Of a DNA stretch of 64,000 nt, positions 16,669 through 24,876 are shown piece by piece. A program made the position numbers and the translations under genes. The notes under the pieces are model-generated. The model was not told the origin of the DNA. It did no database searches and saw only the letters and a program-made list of their open reading frames with translations. Source of the DNA: Streptomyces flaveolus (GTDB lineage: Bacteria > Actinomycetota > Actinomycetes > Streptomycetales > Streptomycetaceae); the NCBI RefSeq assembly GCF_000716535.1, contig NZ_JNWV01000011.1, positions 1-64,000 of the forward strand, given 5' to 3'. Each line of letters starts with the position of its first letter. The stretch's first letter is position 1.

Positions 16669-17304
16669 TCAGCCGCGGGCGCCGCTCCCGGAGTGGTAGC
16701 CGAGTTCGAGGTACCGGGTGCGGGTGCTCCAGGAGCCGAGGTCGGGTGTGTCGGCCAGGACGTCGTGCCAGAGCTGGGCGTCGGGAGCGGCCGCCTCGCC
16801 GGAAGCCGCCTTGCCGGCAGGGCCGTCGTCGTGCGCGGCCGGCGGACGGCCGGGGCGCCCGGACCACAGCCGCACTCCCGACCGCGCCTCGGACGCGCGG
16901 ACCGACTCCCAGAAGCCCGCCGAGAACATGCCGGCGAGCTGGTGCATGGCGATGAAGCTGGCCGCGCCGCCCTCGGGGTCCGTGCGGTCCGGGCGTTCGG
17001 TGAGGGCGTGCCACAGGATGTACATGTTCGGCAGCCGCACCTGGGGCTGGAAGCGGTACGCGAGCCGCTCCAGCCTGATCGAGCCGATGCGCGGCAGCCG
17101 CACCCGGGTGAGCGGGACGACCTCGCGCTCGCCGCCCGTCCAGGTCAGCGTCTCGTTGCGGCCCATGTAGCCGGGCTCACTGTAGACCGTGACATAGAGG
17201 TGTTCTCGGCGATCAGGCCGGCGGTTGTGCAGCAGGCCCGCGCCGGCGACGGCGCCGCCGACGGAGGCCAGGCCCGCCAGGAGGACTCTGGTCTTGCGTT
17301 TCAT
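16669..17304 (-). CDS. unrecognised single-span envelope protein, 211 aa
   Basis: I do not recognise this family. The N-terminus (MKRKTRVLLAGLASVGGAVAGAGLL) is a signal or anchor with no lipobox and no clear cleavage site. It is followed by a segment beginning HLYVTVYSEPGYMGRNETLTW whose Tyr/Gly spacing vaguely recalls a betagamma-crystallin motif, then an aromatic core (YRFQPQVRLPNMYILWHAL). The last 60 residues are Ala/Gly/Asp-rich and then Trp/Tyr-rich. I chose ATG at 17304, with GAGGTGG upstream, over an ATG 45 bases earlier. It faces the decayed LysR gene. Confidence 0.55.
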   Translation of the reverse strand: MKRKTRVLLAGLASVGGAVAGAGLLHNRRPDRREHLYVTVYSEPGYMGRNETLTWTGGEREVVPLTRVRLPRIGSIRLERLAYRFQPQVRLPNMYILWHALTERPDRTDPEGGAASFIAMHQLAGMFSAGFWESVRASEARSGVRLWSGRPGRPPAAHDDGPAGKAASGEAAAPDAQLWHDVLADTPDLGSWSTRTRYLELGYHSGSGARG

Positions 17305-17462
17305 CGGGACGCGCCACCTCGTTTCCGACGGGACGGGCGCCTCCATCATGCGCCACGGCGGCCAGTTGATCCACCGTCAGCACGGCGACGAGGAGATCCT
17401 CCGTCGGCGCCCGCGGCATCGGCGGGCTGCGAACGACGGGCGCGGGTCCCGCACGGGGTGCG

Positions 17463-17497
17463 CCGCCGCCCGGCCGGTCATGCCGGCCGGGCGGCGG
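17463..17497 (-). terminator. hairpin terminator after the P450 operon
   Basis: A perfect 15-bp inverted repeat (CCGCCGCCCGGCCGG and complement) with a TCATG loop lies 24 bp beyond the P450 stop codon. It closes the four-gene operon transcribed from the minus strand. Confidence 0.85.
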
Positions 17498-17521
17498 GAG
17501 CCTGCCGCGTGGCGCTGTCGC

Positions 17522-18763
17522 TCAGCCCGCGGGATCGAGGACGACCGGCAGCTCCGCGAGGCCCCGGAAGGCCGGGAACGGGACCTCCAGCCACCGCGGT
17601 TCACCGGCGGGGTCGGCCGGCGCCATCCGGGGGAACCGCTCGAACAGGCGGGTGAGGGCCAGCTGCGTCTCCAGCCGGGCGAGTGGGGCGCCCAGACAGT
17701 AGTGGCTGCCGTGCCCGAAGCCGAGGTGGGCGTCCTGCGCGTTGCCCGGCCGCCGCACGTCCAGCTCGTCCGGCGCGTCGAACTTCAGCGGGTCCCGGTT
17801 GGCCGAGCTGAGCGCGATCTGGACCAGGGCGCCCTTGGGGATCAGTGTCCCGCTGTACTCGACGTCCTCGGTCGCGTAGCGGAACGTCGCGCTCTCCACC
17901 GAGCCGTCGTAGCGCACCAGTTCCTCGACCGCCGCACGGATCAGCTCCGGGTCCTCCCGTACGGCGCGCAGCTCGGCGGGATGGGACAGCAGGTGGTGGA
18001 CGGCGTTGCCGATGAGGTACGCGGTCGTCTTGTGACCCGCGAACATCAGCAGGAACGCCGTGGACACCAACTCGCTCTCCGTCAGCCCGCCGTCGTTGTC
18101 GCGGGCCGCGATGAGCGCGCTGAGCAGATCGTCACCCGGACGCTCCCGCTTGGCGGTGATGAGGTCCGTGAAGTAGGCGTGCAGATCCTCCTCCGCCCGC
18201 TGCTGGGCCCGCTTGGCCTCCTCGCCGAAGCCGGTCTGCGCCACCGTGGTGGACAGGTGCTGCATCCGCGCGCGGTCCTCGGGCGGCACGCCCAGCAGAT
18301 CGCAGATCACGGCGATCGGCAGCGGGAACGCGAACGCGGGCAGCAGGTCGAAGGGCTCCCGGGCCGGGCACTCGTCCAGCAGGTCCTGGACGATCCCCTC
18401 GATCCGCGGCCGCAGCGCCTCCACGCGCCGCGGGGTGAACGCCGAGTTGACCAGCCGGCGCAGCCGCGTGTGCTTCGGCGCGTCGGAGTTGAGCATGTTG
18501 TCGTCCAGCGCGACGGACGAGTCACCGAAGATCCTCCGGTAGGCGTCCATGGCCCCGTACATGTCCTTGCTCAGCCGGGGATCCGACAGGGCGGCCCGCG
18601 CGTCGTCGTACCGGGTGATCAGGTACGTCTCGTTGCCGTGCGGCGGTCTCATGGGGCAGACGGGCGCCGCTGTGCGCAGGTGCGCGTAGACCGCGTGCGG
18701 GTCGCGCCGGAACTCCGGGGTGCACCGCTCGGCCGCGGCGACGGCCTCTTGCGTGGTGGTCAC
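17522..18763 (-). CDS. cytochrome P450
   Basis: A 413-residue soluble bacterial P450. The I-helix motif is MFAGHKTTA (the usual AGHETT with Lys in place of Glu), the K-helix ExxR is ELVR in EELVRYDG, and the heme-binding loop is FGHGSHYCLGAPLAR with the cysteine ligand. It uses ferredoxin-delivered electrons to hydroxylate or oxidise a small substrate. The start is GTG at 18763 with AGGAG upstream, and it overlaps the amidohydrolase stop by four bases (GTGA), so it is translationally coupled as the last gene of the operon. No ferredoxin is encoded in the operon, although a 2Fe-2S ferredoxin-like gene begins at 21257. Substrate unknown. Confidence 0.95.
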   Translation of the reverse strand: MTTTQEAVAAAERCTPEFRRDPHAVYAHLRTAAPVCPMRPPHGNETYLITRYDDARAALSDPRLSKDMYGAMDAYRRIFGDSSVALDDNMLNSDAPKHTRLRRLVNSAFTPRRVEALRPRIEGIVQDLLDECPAREPFDLLPAFAFPLPIAVICDLLGVPPEDRARMQHLSTTVAQTGFGEEAKRAQQRAEEDLHAYFTDLITAKRERPGDDLLSALIAARDNDGGLTESELVSTAFLLMFAGHKTTAYLIGNAVHHLLSHPAELRAVREDPELIRAAVEELVRYDGSVESATFRYATEDVEYSGTLIPKGALVQIALSSANRDPLKFDAPDELDVRRPGNAQDAHLGFGHGSHYCLGAPLARLETQLALTRLFERFPRMAPADPAGEPRWLEVPFPAFRGLAELPVVLDPAG

Positions 18764-19773
18764 GGACGACTCCTGAGGTCGAAGAGGGTCTGGGCGTTGC
18801 CGCCGAGGATGAGCCGCTGGGACGCCTCGTCGACCGGCAACTTCTCGATCATGTGGATGAAGTCCTCCAGCGGCGCGGCCATCGGCGGCGAGTCGGTGCC
18901 GAACAACATCCGTTCGGGGCCCAGCACTTCGGCGTTCAGGCTCAGGTGCGCGGGGCTGAACGGGCTGGTGTCGACGTACATGCGCCGCAGGGCGGCGACC
19001 GGGTCGGCGGAGGGCCGCACGGCCCTGGCCGCCGGCTCGTCGGCCGCCCGGTCCTCGGTTTTCGGCGGAGCGGCGCCGGGCCGCCCGGAGGGCGGCGCGC
19101 CCCCGGCCCAGTGCCGGGGGCGTGCCGCCGTCCGCAGGCGCTCCGGCAGCAGCGCCATCGCGCCGCCGCCGGTCGCGCCGATCAACCGAAGACCCGGGTA
19201 CTTGTCCAGCCACCCCGCGAACGCGATCATGGCCATGCCCATCGTGACGTCGCCGAAGCGGCCGATCTGCTCGACGAACCCGATCTCGTCCACCCGTTCC
19301 GTGCCGGCCGGTTCGGCCGGGGCGTGCACCAGCACCGGCACCCCCGCCTCCGCGGCCAGCGCGAAGAAGGAGTCGGCGCGGGACGAGCCGAGCAGCTCGC
19401 CGTGCACGCTGGACGTGGTGATCAGACCGACGAAGGCCGGGTCCGCGAGGGTCTCCCGGACCCCTTCGAGGTGGTCGTCGTCGCCGAACGGGTTGGCGTA
19501 CACATAGCCGCGCAGCTGGTCCGGGAACTTGCGGATCAGCCCCGACATCCAGTTGTGGAAGCCGCGCAGCCGGTCGCGGGGCTGGGCGTAGTTGTCGACG
19601 CCCGGCACCCGCGCCATCGCGCCGGCCCCGACGGGGCTGCCGATGATGGTGAGGTCGATCCCGGCCTCGGCGCGGGCGGCGAGCATGCCGTCGACGTCGG
19701 TCAGGCTCGAGGGCATGGGGAAGCGTTCGGCCGCTTCCGGTGGGGACAGATGCCCGTGGATGTCGATGATCAC
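18760..19773 (-). CDS. amidohydrolase family (ACMSD-like) TIM-barrel protein
   Basis: A 337-residue metal-dependent hydrolase or decarboxylase of the amidohydrolase-2 type. The first metal motif is MIIDIHGHL with H-x-H at residues 6 and 8; a barrel-strand histidine is in VLVHAPAEP near residue 150, and the terminal aspartate is in FGTDSP near residue 294. Enzymes of this group decarboxylate or hydrolyse ring-derived acids. An unusual Ala/Pro/Arg-rich insertion (about residues 217-257) lies before the strand carrying MYVDTSPFSP. The gene overlaps both neighbours by four bases, so it is translated in step with the reductase and the P450. Confidence 0.85.
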   Translation of the reverse strand: MIIDIHGHLSPPEAAERFPMPSSLTDVDGMLAARAEAGIDLTIIGSPVGAGAMARVPGVDNYAQPRDRLRGFHNWMSGLIRKFPDQLRGYVYANPFGDDDHLEGVRETLADPAFVGLITTSSVHGELLGSSRADSFFALAAEAGVPVLVHAPAEPAGTERVDEIGFVEQIGRFGDVTMGMAMIAFAGWLDKYPGLRLIGATGGGAMALLPERLRTAARPRHWAGGAPPSGRPGAAPPKTEDRAADEPAARAVRPSADPVAALRRMYVDTSPFSPAHLSLNAEVLGPERMLFGTDSPPMAAPLEDFIHMIEKLPVDEASQRLILGGNAQTLFDLRSRP

Positions 19774-20657
19774 GTGTCGGTATCCGGTTTCGGTGCGAGT
19801 GCGCGGGTGACCGCGGCACAGTCCTGGTCGCCCAGTCCTTGCTCGGTGGCGCGGACGTGGGTCTCCGCCGCGGCGGTCGCCAACGGCAGACTCAGGCCGA
19901 CTGTCGCTGCCTGCTTGGAAGCGAGCATGAGGTCTTTCGCCATCAGCCGCAGCCTGAAGTCCGGCTCGTCGAAGCGGCCGGAGGCAAGGCGCCGGGACTT
20001 GAACGCCATGACCGGCGAGGCGAAGCCGCTGCCCGCGATGGTCTTGAGGACCAGCTGCCGGTCGAGGCCACAGGCCTGCGCCAGTTCGGTGGCCTCGGCC
20101 AGGGCCTGCACCTCTATGCCCATCAGCAGGTTGAGGAGCAGTTTCATCCGCATGCCGGACCCGAGTGCGCCCAGATGGACGACCTCCTTGCCCAGCGTCT
20201 CCAGCAGCGGACGGGCGGCGTCGAAGACGCGCTTCTCGCCGCCGGCGAACAGCCGCAGCTCTCCGTCGCGGGCGTGGTCGCGGTTGCCGAGCATGCCGAC
20301 GTCCAGGACCGAGGGGGCGTCACCGGCGATCTGCACGACCTCGTCGGGGGCGACGGTGCTGGCGCAGATCAGGACGCCGGGGTACGGGCCGTCGGCCAGC
20401 ACGCCGTGCGGCCCGTGCAGCACGGCGCCGAGGGCCTCGCCGTCGGCCACGACGCAGAGGGCCGCGCTCGTGCCCGCGACGGCGTCGGCGGGATGGGCGG
20501 CGGCGTGGGCACCCGCCTCGGCCAGCGGCGCGGTGCGCTGCGGGGTACGGTTCCAGACCCGGACCTGCACCCCTTGGTCGAGGAGGCGAGCGGCCAGGCC
20601 GGCGCCCATGGTGCCGAGACCGAGTACGGCGACGGGGCCGTTGACGGTGCCTGTCAT
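19770..20657 (-). CDS. NAD(P)-dependent oxidoreductase of the 3-hydroxyisobutyrate dehydrogenase family
   Basis: A 295-residue two-domain reductase. The Rossmann motif is VLGLGTMGAGLA (residues about 9-20), the NADP-side loop is WNRTPQR, and the substrate loop is DVGMLGNRDHARDGELRLFAGG. The catalytic-lysine region reads GALGSGMRMKLLLNLLMG, keeping the lysine of beta-hydroxyacid dehydrogenases, which argues against an imine reductase (these usually replace it). Loss of the second Asn of the KxxNN motif is a deviation. The ATG overlaps the upstream monooxygenase stop (ATGA), and its own stop overlaps the amidohydrolase start in the same way. Confidence 0.88.
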   Translation of the reverse strand: MTGTVNGPVAVLGLGTMGAGLAARLLDQGVQVRVWNRTPQRTAPLAEAGAHAAAHPADAVAGTSAALCVVADGEALGAVLHGPHGVLADGPYPGVLICASTVAPDEVVQIAGDAPSVLDVGMLGNRDHARDGELRLFAGGEKRVFDAARPLLETLGKEVVHLGALGSGMRMKLLLNLLMGIEVQALAEATELAQACGLDRQLVLKTIAGSGFASPVMAFKSRRLASGRFDEPDFRLRLMAKDLMLASKQAATVGLSLPLATAAAETHVRATEQGLGDQDCAAVTRALAPKPDTDT

Positions 20658-20992
20658 GCGGACACCCCCTTGGTCTCCTTGATCACCCGGAACCGCATCG
20701 ACTGCCGCTGGTCGACGAACTCGCGCAGCGGGGCCACCAGCTCCTGGTGCTCCGCGCTCTGCTGCCAGGCGAAGAAGTCCTCGGCCGACCGCCACTCGCT
20801 GGTGATCACCCACTGGCGGGAGTCGTCGACGGGCTCTCCGAGCCGCTCGACGATGTGGCCGGGGGTGTTGGACACGGACTTCCGGAGGTGCTCGTACAGA
20901 TCCAGGAAGCCCTGCTCGCCGCCCTCGACCACGCGGACCGCGAAGACGACGTTCAGCTTCTCGGCCGACAGGCCGTTGTGGTTGGTGCCCAT
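20654..20992 (-). CDS. antibiotic biosynthesis monooxygenase (ABM) domain protein
   Basis: A 112-residue single-domain ferredoxin-like fold protein. The ABM pattern is clear: KLNVVFAVRVVEGGEQGFLDLYEHL, then SRQWVITSEWRSAEDFFAWQQS and HQELVAPLREFVD. Members include cofactor-free oxygenases that make quinones in polyketide pathways and heme-degrading or quinol-oxidising enzymes. A strong GGAGGAG six bases upstream fixes the ATG. It is the first gene of the operon, so its product may be the most abundant; the order suggests an oxygenation, reduction, hydrolysis and hydroxylation series. Confidence 0.85.
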   Translation of the reverse strand: MGTNHNGLSAEKLNVVFAVRVVEGGEQGFLDLYEHLRKSVSNTPGHIVERLGEPVDDSRQWVITSEWRSAEDFFAWQQSAEHQELVAPLREFVDQRQSMRFRVIKETKGVSA

Positions 20993-21112
20993 GTGTCTCC
21001 TCCTGAGTGAGATCCGGCAGGACACGACACCAACGGACTCATGTCCCTCGTACGGCTGCAACTCCGAATGGGGGAGGGGCCAGTCGGCACAAGGGGTTCA
21101 CAATCCGTCATT

Positions 21113-21129
21113 AGTCATTTCGAGTGACT
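21113..21129. promoter_or_regulatory. inverted repeat between the ABM operon and the ferredoxin gene
   Basis: AGTCA-TTTCGAG-TGACT sits 121 bp upstream of the ABM start in an unusually A/T-rich patch of the divergent region 20993-21256. It is a plausible operator for either direction. I could not pick out convincing -35/-10 pairs. Confidence 0.4.
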
Positions 21130-21256
21130 TACGGGGTTCGTGCCGACGGGTGACCCGCGTACGGCGGCCGGGTGACGGCTCGTCGCCGGAGATGAAAGGA
21201 TGATCGCCTTCTGAGGCGACACCGGGGCGGACTCCCCGGGAGGGGAGTGGCGCGGC

Positions 21257-21655
21257 GTGCCCGACAGGCCGGCGGAAGAAGCGGCAGGCGCGGCGGCGGA
21301 GAAAGCCGGTGCGGCGCCGTGCCGGGTCGTGGTGTGCCGGGACTGCTGCTGCGGCAGCCCCAAGGTGACCGGCGTCGATCACGCGGCGCAGACCGCGCGG
21401 CTGCGCGCCGAGGTACCCGTGCGCGTCTCCGACTGCCTCGACGTCTGCGACCAGGCCAACGTCATCGTCGTACAGCCGTCCGCCGCCGGCCGGGCCGCCG
21501 GTGCGCGGCCGGTCTGGCTGGGGCTCGTCAACGACCCGGACGCGACCGAGGACATCGTCACCTGGGTGCGCGCGGGCGGCCCGGGGGTGGCTCCGCTGCC
21601 GGACATCCTCGACCTGTACGCCTTCACACCGCCCGGGCGGCGCGCGGATCCCTGA
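21257..21655 (+). CDS. (2Fe-2S) ferredoxin domain-containing protein, thioredoxin-like fold
   Basis: A 132-residue protein with the four-cysteine layout of thioredoxin-like 2Fe-2S proteins: CRDCCCGSPKVTG near residues 28-36 and SDCLDVCDQANVIVV near residues 58-68. This fold occurs in complex I NuoE-type subunits and in stand-alone proteins near cobalamin or sirohydrochlorin genes. The start is GTG at 21257 with GGGAGGGGAG upstream. It converges on a degenerate histidine phosphatase gene. It could supply electrons locally, but plant-type or 3Fe-4S ferredoxins are the usual P450 partners, so a link to the nearby P450 is not established. Confidence 0.85.
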   Translation: MPDRPAEEAAGAAAEKAGAAPCRVVVCRDCCCGSPKVTGVDHAAQTARLRAEVPVRVSDCLDVCDQANVIVVQPSAAGRAAGARPVWLGLVNDPDATEDIVTWVRAGGPGVAPLPDILDLYAFTPPGRRADP

Positions 21656-21767
21656 GACCCGGGCCGGGCGGGGACCGGTCCTGGCGGCGTGCGGGGAGGC
21701 GTCCCGGCCGGCCACGGGCGCGAAGGGGCGAGCGGTTCCCGCCGCACACTGACTCCCGCCGGCCACT

Positions 21768-21805
21768 CGAGGGGCCCTCCGGGACCATCCCCGGCGGGCC
21801 CTCGG
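21768..21805. terminator. imperfect hairpin between convergent genes
   Basis: CGAGGGGCCC and GGGCCCTCG flank an 18-base GC loop between the ferredoxin and histidine phosphatase genes. One bulged C is needed. It probably acts in both directions. Confidence 0.55.
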
Positions 21806-21842
21806 CTCGTCCCGGTGGGCACAACCCCCGGTCGGCAGGCGG

Positions 21843-22424
21843 CTATTCGGTCTCCGGCGCGGACAGCGGACGCCCCAGCCGCAGATTCCACCGCCCGGCC
21901 CGGCCGCTGAGTTCGGTGACGGTCAGGGGCGGCACGTCGAGGCGCCAGAAGGCCGCGACGGGCATGCCGAGTGCCTCCACCACCGCCGCCCGTACCACCT
22001 CCGGCTCGACCACGGCGAGCGTACGACCCTCCAGGTCCCGTGCGCCGGCCAGCCGGCGCCCGACCCGCGCGCACAGCTCCCGGACCGACTCACCGCCGTG
22101 CGGCGCGTACCCGGGGTCGGTGAGCCAGCGGCCCACCGCGTCCGGTTCGGCCGCCCCCACCTCGTCCAGGGTGCGGCCTCGCCAGCGGCCCACATCGAGA
22201 CCGGCCAACTCCGGTACGGGCACGCCCTCCAGGCCCAGTGCCGTGGCCGTCTCCAGGCAGCGCACGCTGGGGGAGGCGAGCACACGGGCCGCGGAGGGCA
22301 GCGACCCGGCCGCCGAACGGGCCCTCGCGGCTCCGCCGGCGTCGAGCGAGCCACCGTCGTCGAAGCGGGCCTGCCGCAGCGACGCGCTCATCGCGGGCGA
22401 GACGAGAAGGACTCGACTGGTCAC
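21843..22424 (-). CDS. histidine-phosphatase-fold protein lacking the catalytic RHG motif
   Basis: A 193-residue protein recognisable as CobC/phosphoglycerate-mutase-like from VLASPSVRCLETATALGL (the SP..R.xET motif), GLDVGRWRGRTLDEV and APHGGESVRELCARVG. The N-terminal catalytic RHGxT is replaced by VSPAMSASL, and the second histidine (normally in THGG) is replaced by VVEPEVVRA. It is therefore very unlikely to have phosphohistidine chemistry. The start is GTG with AGGAG upstream. In actinobacteria such proteins are often found near 2Fe-2S ferredoxin-like and cobalt-transport genes; only the former is seen here. It may be a binding or regulatory protein. Confidence 0.8.
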   Translation of the reverse strand: MTSRVLLVSPAMSASLRQARFDDGGSLDAGGAARARSAAGSLPSAARVLASPSVRCLETATALGLEGVPVPELAGLDVGRWRGRTLDEVGAAEPDAVGRWLTDPGYAPHGGESVRELCARVGRRLAGARDLEGRTLAVVEPEVVRAAVVEALGMPVAAFWRLDVPPLTVTELSGRAGRWNLRLGRPLSAPETE

Positions 22425-22671
22425 GCGGTCGCTCCTGTCGCTGGTGCCGTGGGGACTCGATGCCGAAGGGTAACGGCGGCGCGCCCGGGGTGCGGATGGT
22501 GGAGCGGGACACAGGACCGGGACACCGGACAGGGCGTCCGCCGGTGCCCGGGCGCCGGCGGACTCGGCGGGGCTGTCGTGCGGGGTGGCGGCGCGGTGCT
22601 GCGGGGCGGGCTCTCTCTCGCGTTCGCCGAGCGTCGCGAGGCATGCTGGGCTGGGCAGTCGCGGAGGTGGT

Positions 22672-23931
22672 GTGGGCGTGCGGGCAGCGCGGGCCGAGGG
22701 GCCGGACCCCGTGCGGCCGGGCGGGATCGGGCCGTGGCGGTTCGTGGTGTGGTTCGGCCTGGTCAGTCTGCTCGCCGACTTCGTGTACGAGGGTGCCCGC
22801 TCGGTCACCGGCCCGCTGCTGGCGTCCCTCGGCGCCTCCGCGCTGGTCGTCGGCGTGGTCACCGGCGCAGGTGAGGCGGCGGCGCTGGTGCTGCGGCTGG
22901 TGTCCGGGCCGCTGGCCGACCGGACGCGCCGCTTCTGGGGCCTGTCGATCGGCGGCTACGCGCTGACCGTGCTCTCGGTGCCCCTGCTGGGCGTGGCCGG
23001 CGTGTTGTGGGCGGCCTGCGTCCTGGTGATCGCCGAACGGGTGGGCAAGGCGGTGCGCTCCCCGGCGAAGGACACCCTCCTCTCGCACGCCACGGCCGCG
23101 ACCGGACGCGGCCGGGGCTTCGCCGTCCACGAGGCGATGGACCAGGTGGGCGCGCTGGTCGGTCCCCTGACCGTGGCGGGCGTGCTCGCGCTGAGCGGGA
23201 ACGCCTACGGCCCCGCGCTCGGCGTGCTCGCCGCGCCCGGCGCGGCGGTGCTGGCGCTCCTGTTCTGGCTGCGGGCGCGGGTACCGGACCCGGAGGCGTA
23301 CGAGCGGCAGGCGACGGCCACGCCCGCCCCCGCGCCGGACGGCCCCGTGCCCGCCGCTCGTCCATCCGCCGGTCGCCTGCCCGCGGCCTTCTGGTCGTAC
23401 GCGGCGTTCACCGCCACCACGACGGCCGGCTTCACCACCTTCGGCGTGCTGTCGTACCACCTCGTCCAACGGCACCTGATGACGACCGCGTGGGTGCCGG
23501 TGCTGTACGCGGCGGCGATGGCCGTGGACGCGGTGGCCGCCCTCGCCACCGGCTGGCTGTACGACCGGATCGGCCCACGGGTGCTGGCGGTCCTGCCCGT
23601 GCTGGGCGCCGCCGTACCGGCACTGGCGTTCACGCACACCGTCGCCCCCGCCGTGGCCGGGTCGCTGGTGTGGGGCGCGGCGACGGGCATCCAGGAGTCC
23701 ACGCTCCGGGCGACGGTCGCGGACCTGGTGCCCTCGCCGCGCCGGGCGACGGCGTACGGCGTCTTCGCCGGGGTGGTGGGCGGCGCGAGCCTGGTGGGCG
23801 GCGCGCTGACCGGAGCCCTGTACGGCTACTCGGTCCCGCTCCTGATCACGGTGGTCGCCGCGATCCAGGCCCTCGCGCTCGCCCTGCTGGCCGTCACGCG
23901 CGGAACGGACACCAGGAGGCCGCGGCCGTAG
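22672..23931 (+). CDS. MFS transporter
   Basis: A roughly 419-residue protein with 12 predicted helices. The loop 2-3 motif is SGPLADRTRRFW, and a second-half equivalent is TGWLYDRIGPRVL. The helix segments FVVWFGLVSLLADFVYEGARSV and VVGVVTGAGEAAALVLRLVSG mark the N-terminal bundle. Internal features such as KAVRSPAKDTLLSHA match a group of actinobacterial MFS proteins of unknown substrate. GGAGG at 22663-22667 serves GTG at 22672 or 22678; upstream codons encode basic noise. It is divergent from the degenerate phosphatase. Confidence 0.85.
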   Translation: MGVRAARAEGPDPVRPGGIGPWRFVVWFGLVSLLADFVYEGARSVTGPLLASLGASALVVGVVTGAGEAAALVLRLVSGPLADRTRRFWGLSIGGYALTVLSVPLLGVAGVLWAACVLVIAERVGKAVRSPAKDTLLSHATAATGRGRGFAVHEAMDQVGALVGPLTVAGVLALSGNAYGPALGVLAAPGAAVLALLFWLRARVPDPEAYERQATATPAPAPDGPVPAARPSAGRLPAAFWSYAAFTATTTAGFTTFGVLSYHLVQRHLMTTAWVPVLYAAAMAVDAVAALATGWLYDRIGPRVLAVLPVLGAAVPALAFTHTVAPAVAGSLVWGAATGIQESTLRATVADLVPSPRRATAYGVFAGVVGGASLVGGALTGALYGYSVPLLITVVAAIQALALALLAVTRGTDTRRPRP

Positions 23932-23988
23932 GAGCCCGAGACCGCGGCGGGCACCGGCGTCCGGACGGCCCCGCCTTTGCTGACCGGT

Positions 23989-24876
23989 TCAGTGGCCCCG
24001 ACGGTGCAGCAGGAGGTCGGCGACCACCGGGCGGTGGTCGGAGGCCGTGGTCGCGGACTCGCGGGCGCCGGTGACGGTGACGTCCCGTGAGACCGTCACG
24101 AGGTCGATGCGCTTGACCGGGTCCACCGCCGGGTAGGTCTTGCCGCCACCCGGCGCCGCGTCGGCCAACGGGCCCCACAGCCGGGCCAGTTCAGGCGCGT
24201 CCGGCTCGGCGTTGAAGTCGCCGAGGAGCACCTTCGGGCCGGAGTCCTCGGCCAGGACGCCCAGCATGTCGTCGACCTGGGCGCGCCGGACCGAGGGCTC
24301 CGGGCGGTAGTCCAGGTGGGTCGCGTACACGTGCACCAGGGTGCCCCGGACCTTGACCGCCACCTCGGCGAAGCCCGGCGCGGGGGCCGGCACCGGGTCG
24401 GGCGTCTGGGTGGACAGCCGGGTGATCTCGTGGTTCCACGCACCCCGCACCGGCAGGCGGCTCAGTATCGCGACGCCGTACTGCCGCCGTTCCCCGCCGG
24501 GCGTGGCCGGGGGGAGGTCGTAGATCGGCGCGAAGAAGAACCGCATCCGCAGCTTTCCGGCCAGTTCCCGGGCCTCGTCCGTGAAGTCGCTCCGGGCACC
24601 CCAGTGCACGTCGACCTCCTCGAGTGCGATGACGTCGGCGTCCAGTTCCCGGATCGCCGCCGCCGTGCGGTCGAGGTCGAAGACGTTGTCCTGACCGGCT
24701 CCGGCGTGGATGTTGTACGTGGCCACGCGCAACGGCACACGGGACGCGGCCGGTCCGGCGCCGGCCACCCGGTCCGCCGCGGTCGCGCCGGGCGCTGCCG
24801 CGCCGAGCGCGGCGGTGGCGGCGAGCACGGCGGCGGCCAGCACCCGGCAAGCGGCGCGTCGGGGCTTTCGGTCCAC
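23989..24876 (-). CDS. secreted endonuclease/exonuclease/phosphatase family hydrolase
   Basis: A 295-residue EEP-fold enzyme with a Sec signal (RVLAAAVLAATAALGAAAPGATA, cleavage near residue 34). The catalytic signature is complete: RVATYNIHAGAG, ALEEVDVHW with the metal-binding glutamate, THLDYRPEPSV, LLGDFNAEPDAPEL and the terminal SDHRPVVADL. EEP enzymes cleave phosphodiester bonds in DNA, inositol phosphates or sphingomyelin. With a signal peptide it acts outside the cell, perhaps scavenging phosphate. It ends 57 bp from the convergent MFS stop. Confidence 0.9.
   Translation of the reverse strand: MDRKPRRAACRVLAAAVLAATAALGAAAPGATAADRVAGAGPAASRVPLRVATYNIHAGAGQDNVFDLDRTAAAIRELDADVIALEEVDVHWGARSDFTDEARELAGKLRMRFFFAPIYDLPPATPGGERRQYGVAILSRLPVRGAWNHEITRLSTQTPDPVPAPAPGFAEVAVKVRGTLVHVYATHLDYRPEPSVRRAQVDDMLGVLAEDSGPKVLLGDFNAEPDAPELARLWGPLADAAPGGGKTYPAVDPVKRIDLVTVSRDVTVTGARESATTASDHRPVVADLLLHRRGH

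Noticed and set aside
19770..20657. Imine reductase
   Set aside because: The catalytic lysine of beta-hydroxyacid dehydrogenases is retained in GSGMRMKLLLN, so a hydroxyacid-dehydrogenase-type assignment is safer.
22430..22640. Cobalamin riboswitch upstream of the degenerate histidine phosphatase
   Set aside because: The ferredoxin/phosphatase neighbourhood suggested it, and a segment reading GGACTCGGCGGGGCTGTC was inspected on both strands, but the conserved B12 box and the CCGCxACTGT core are not present.
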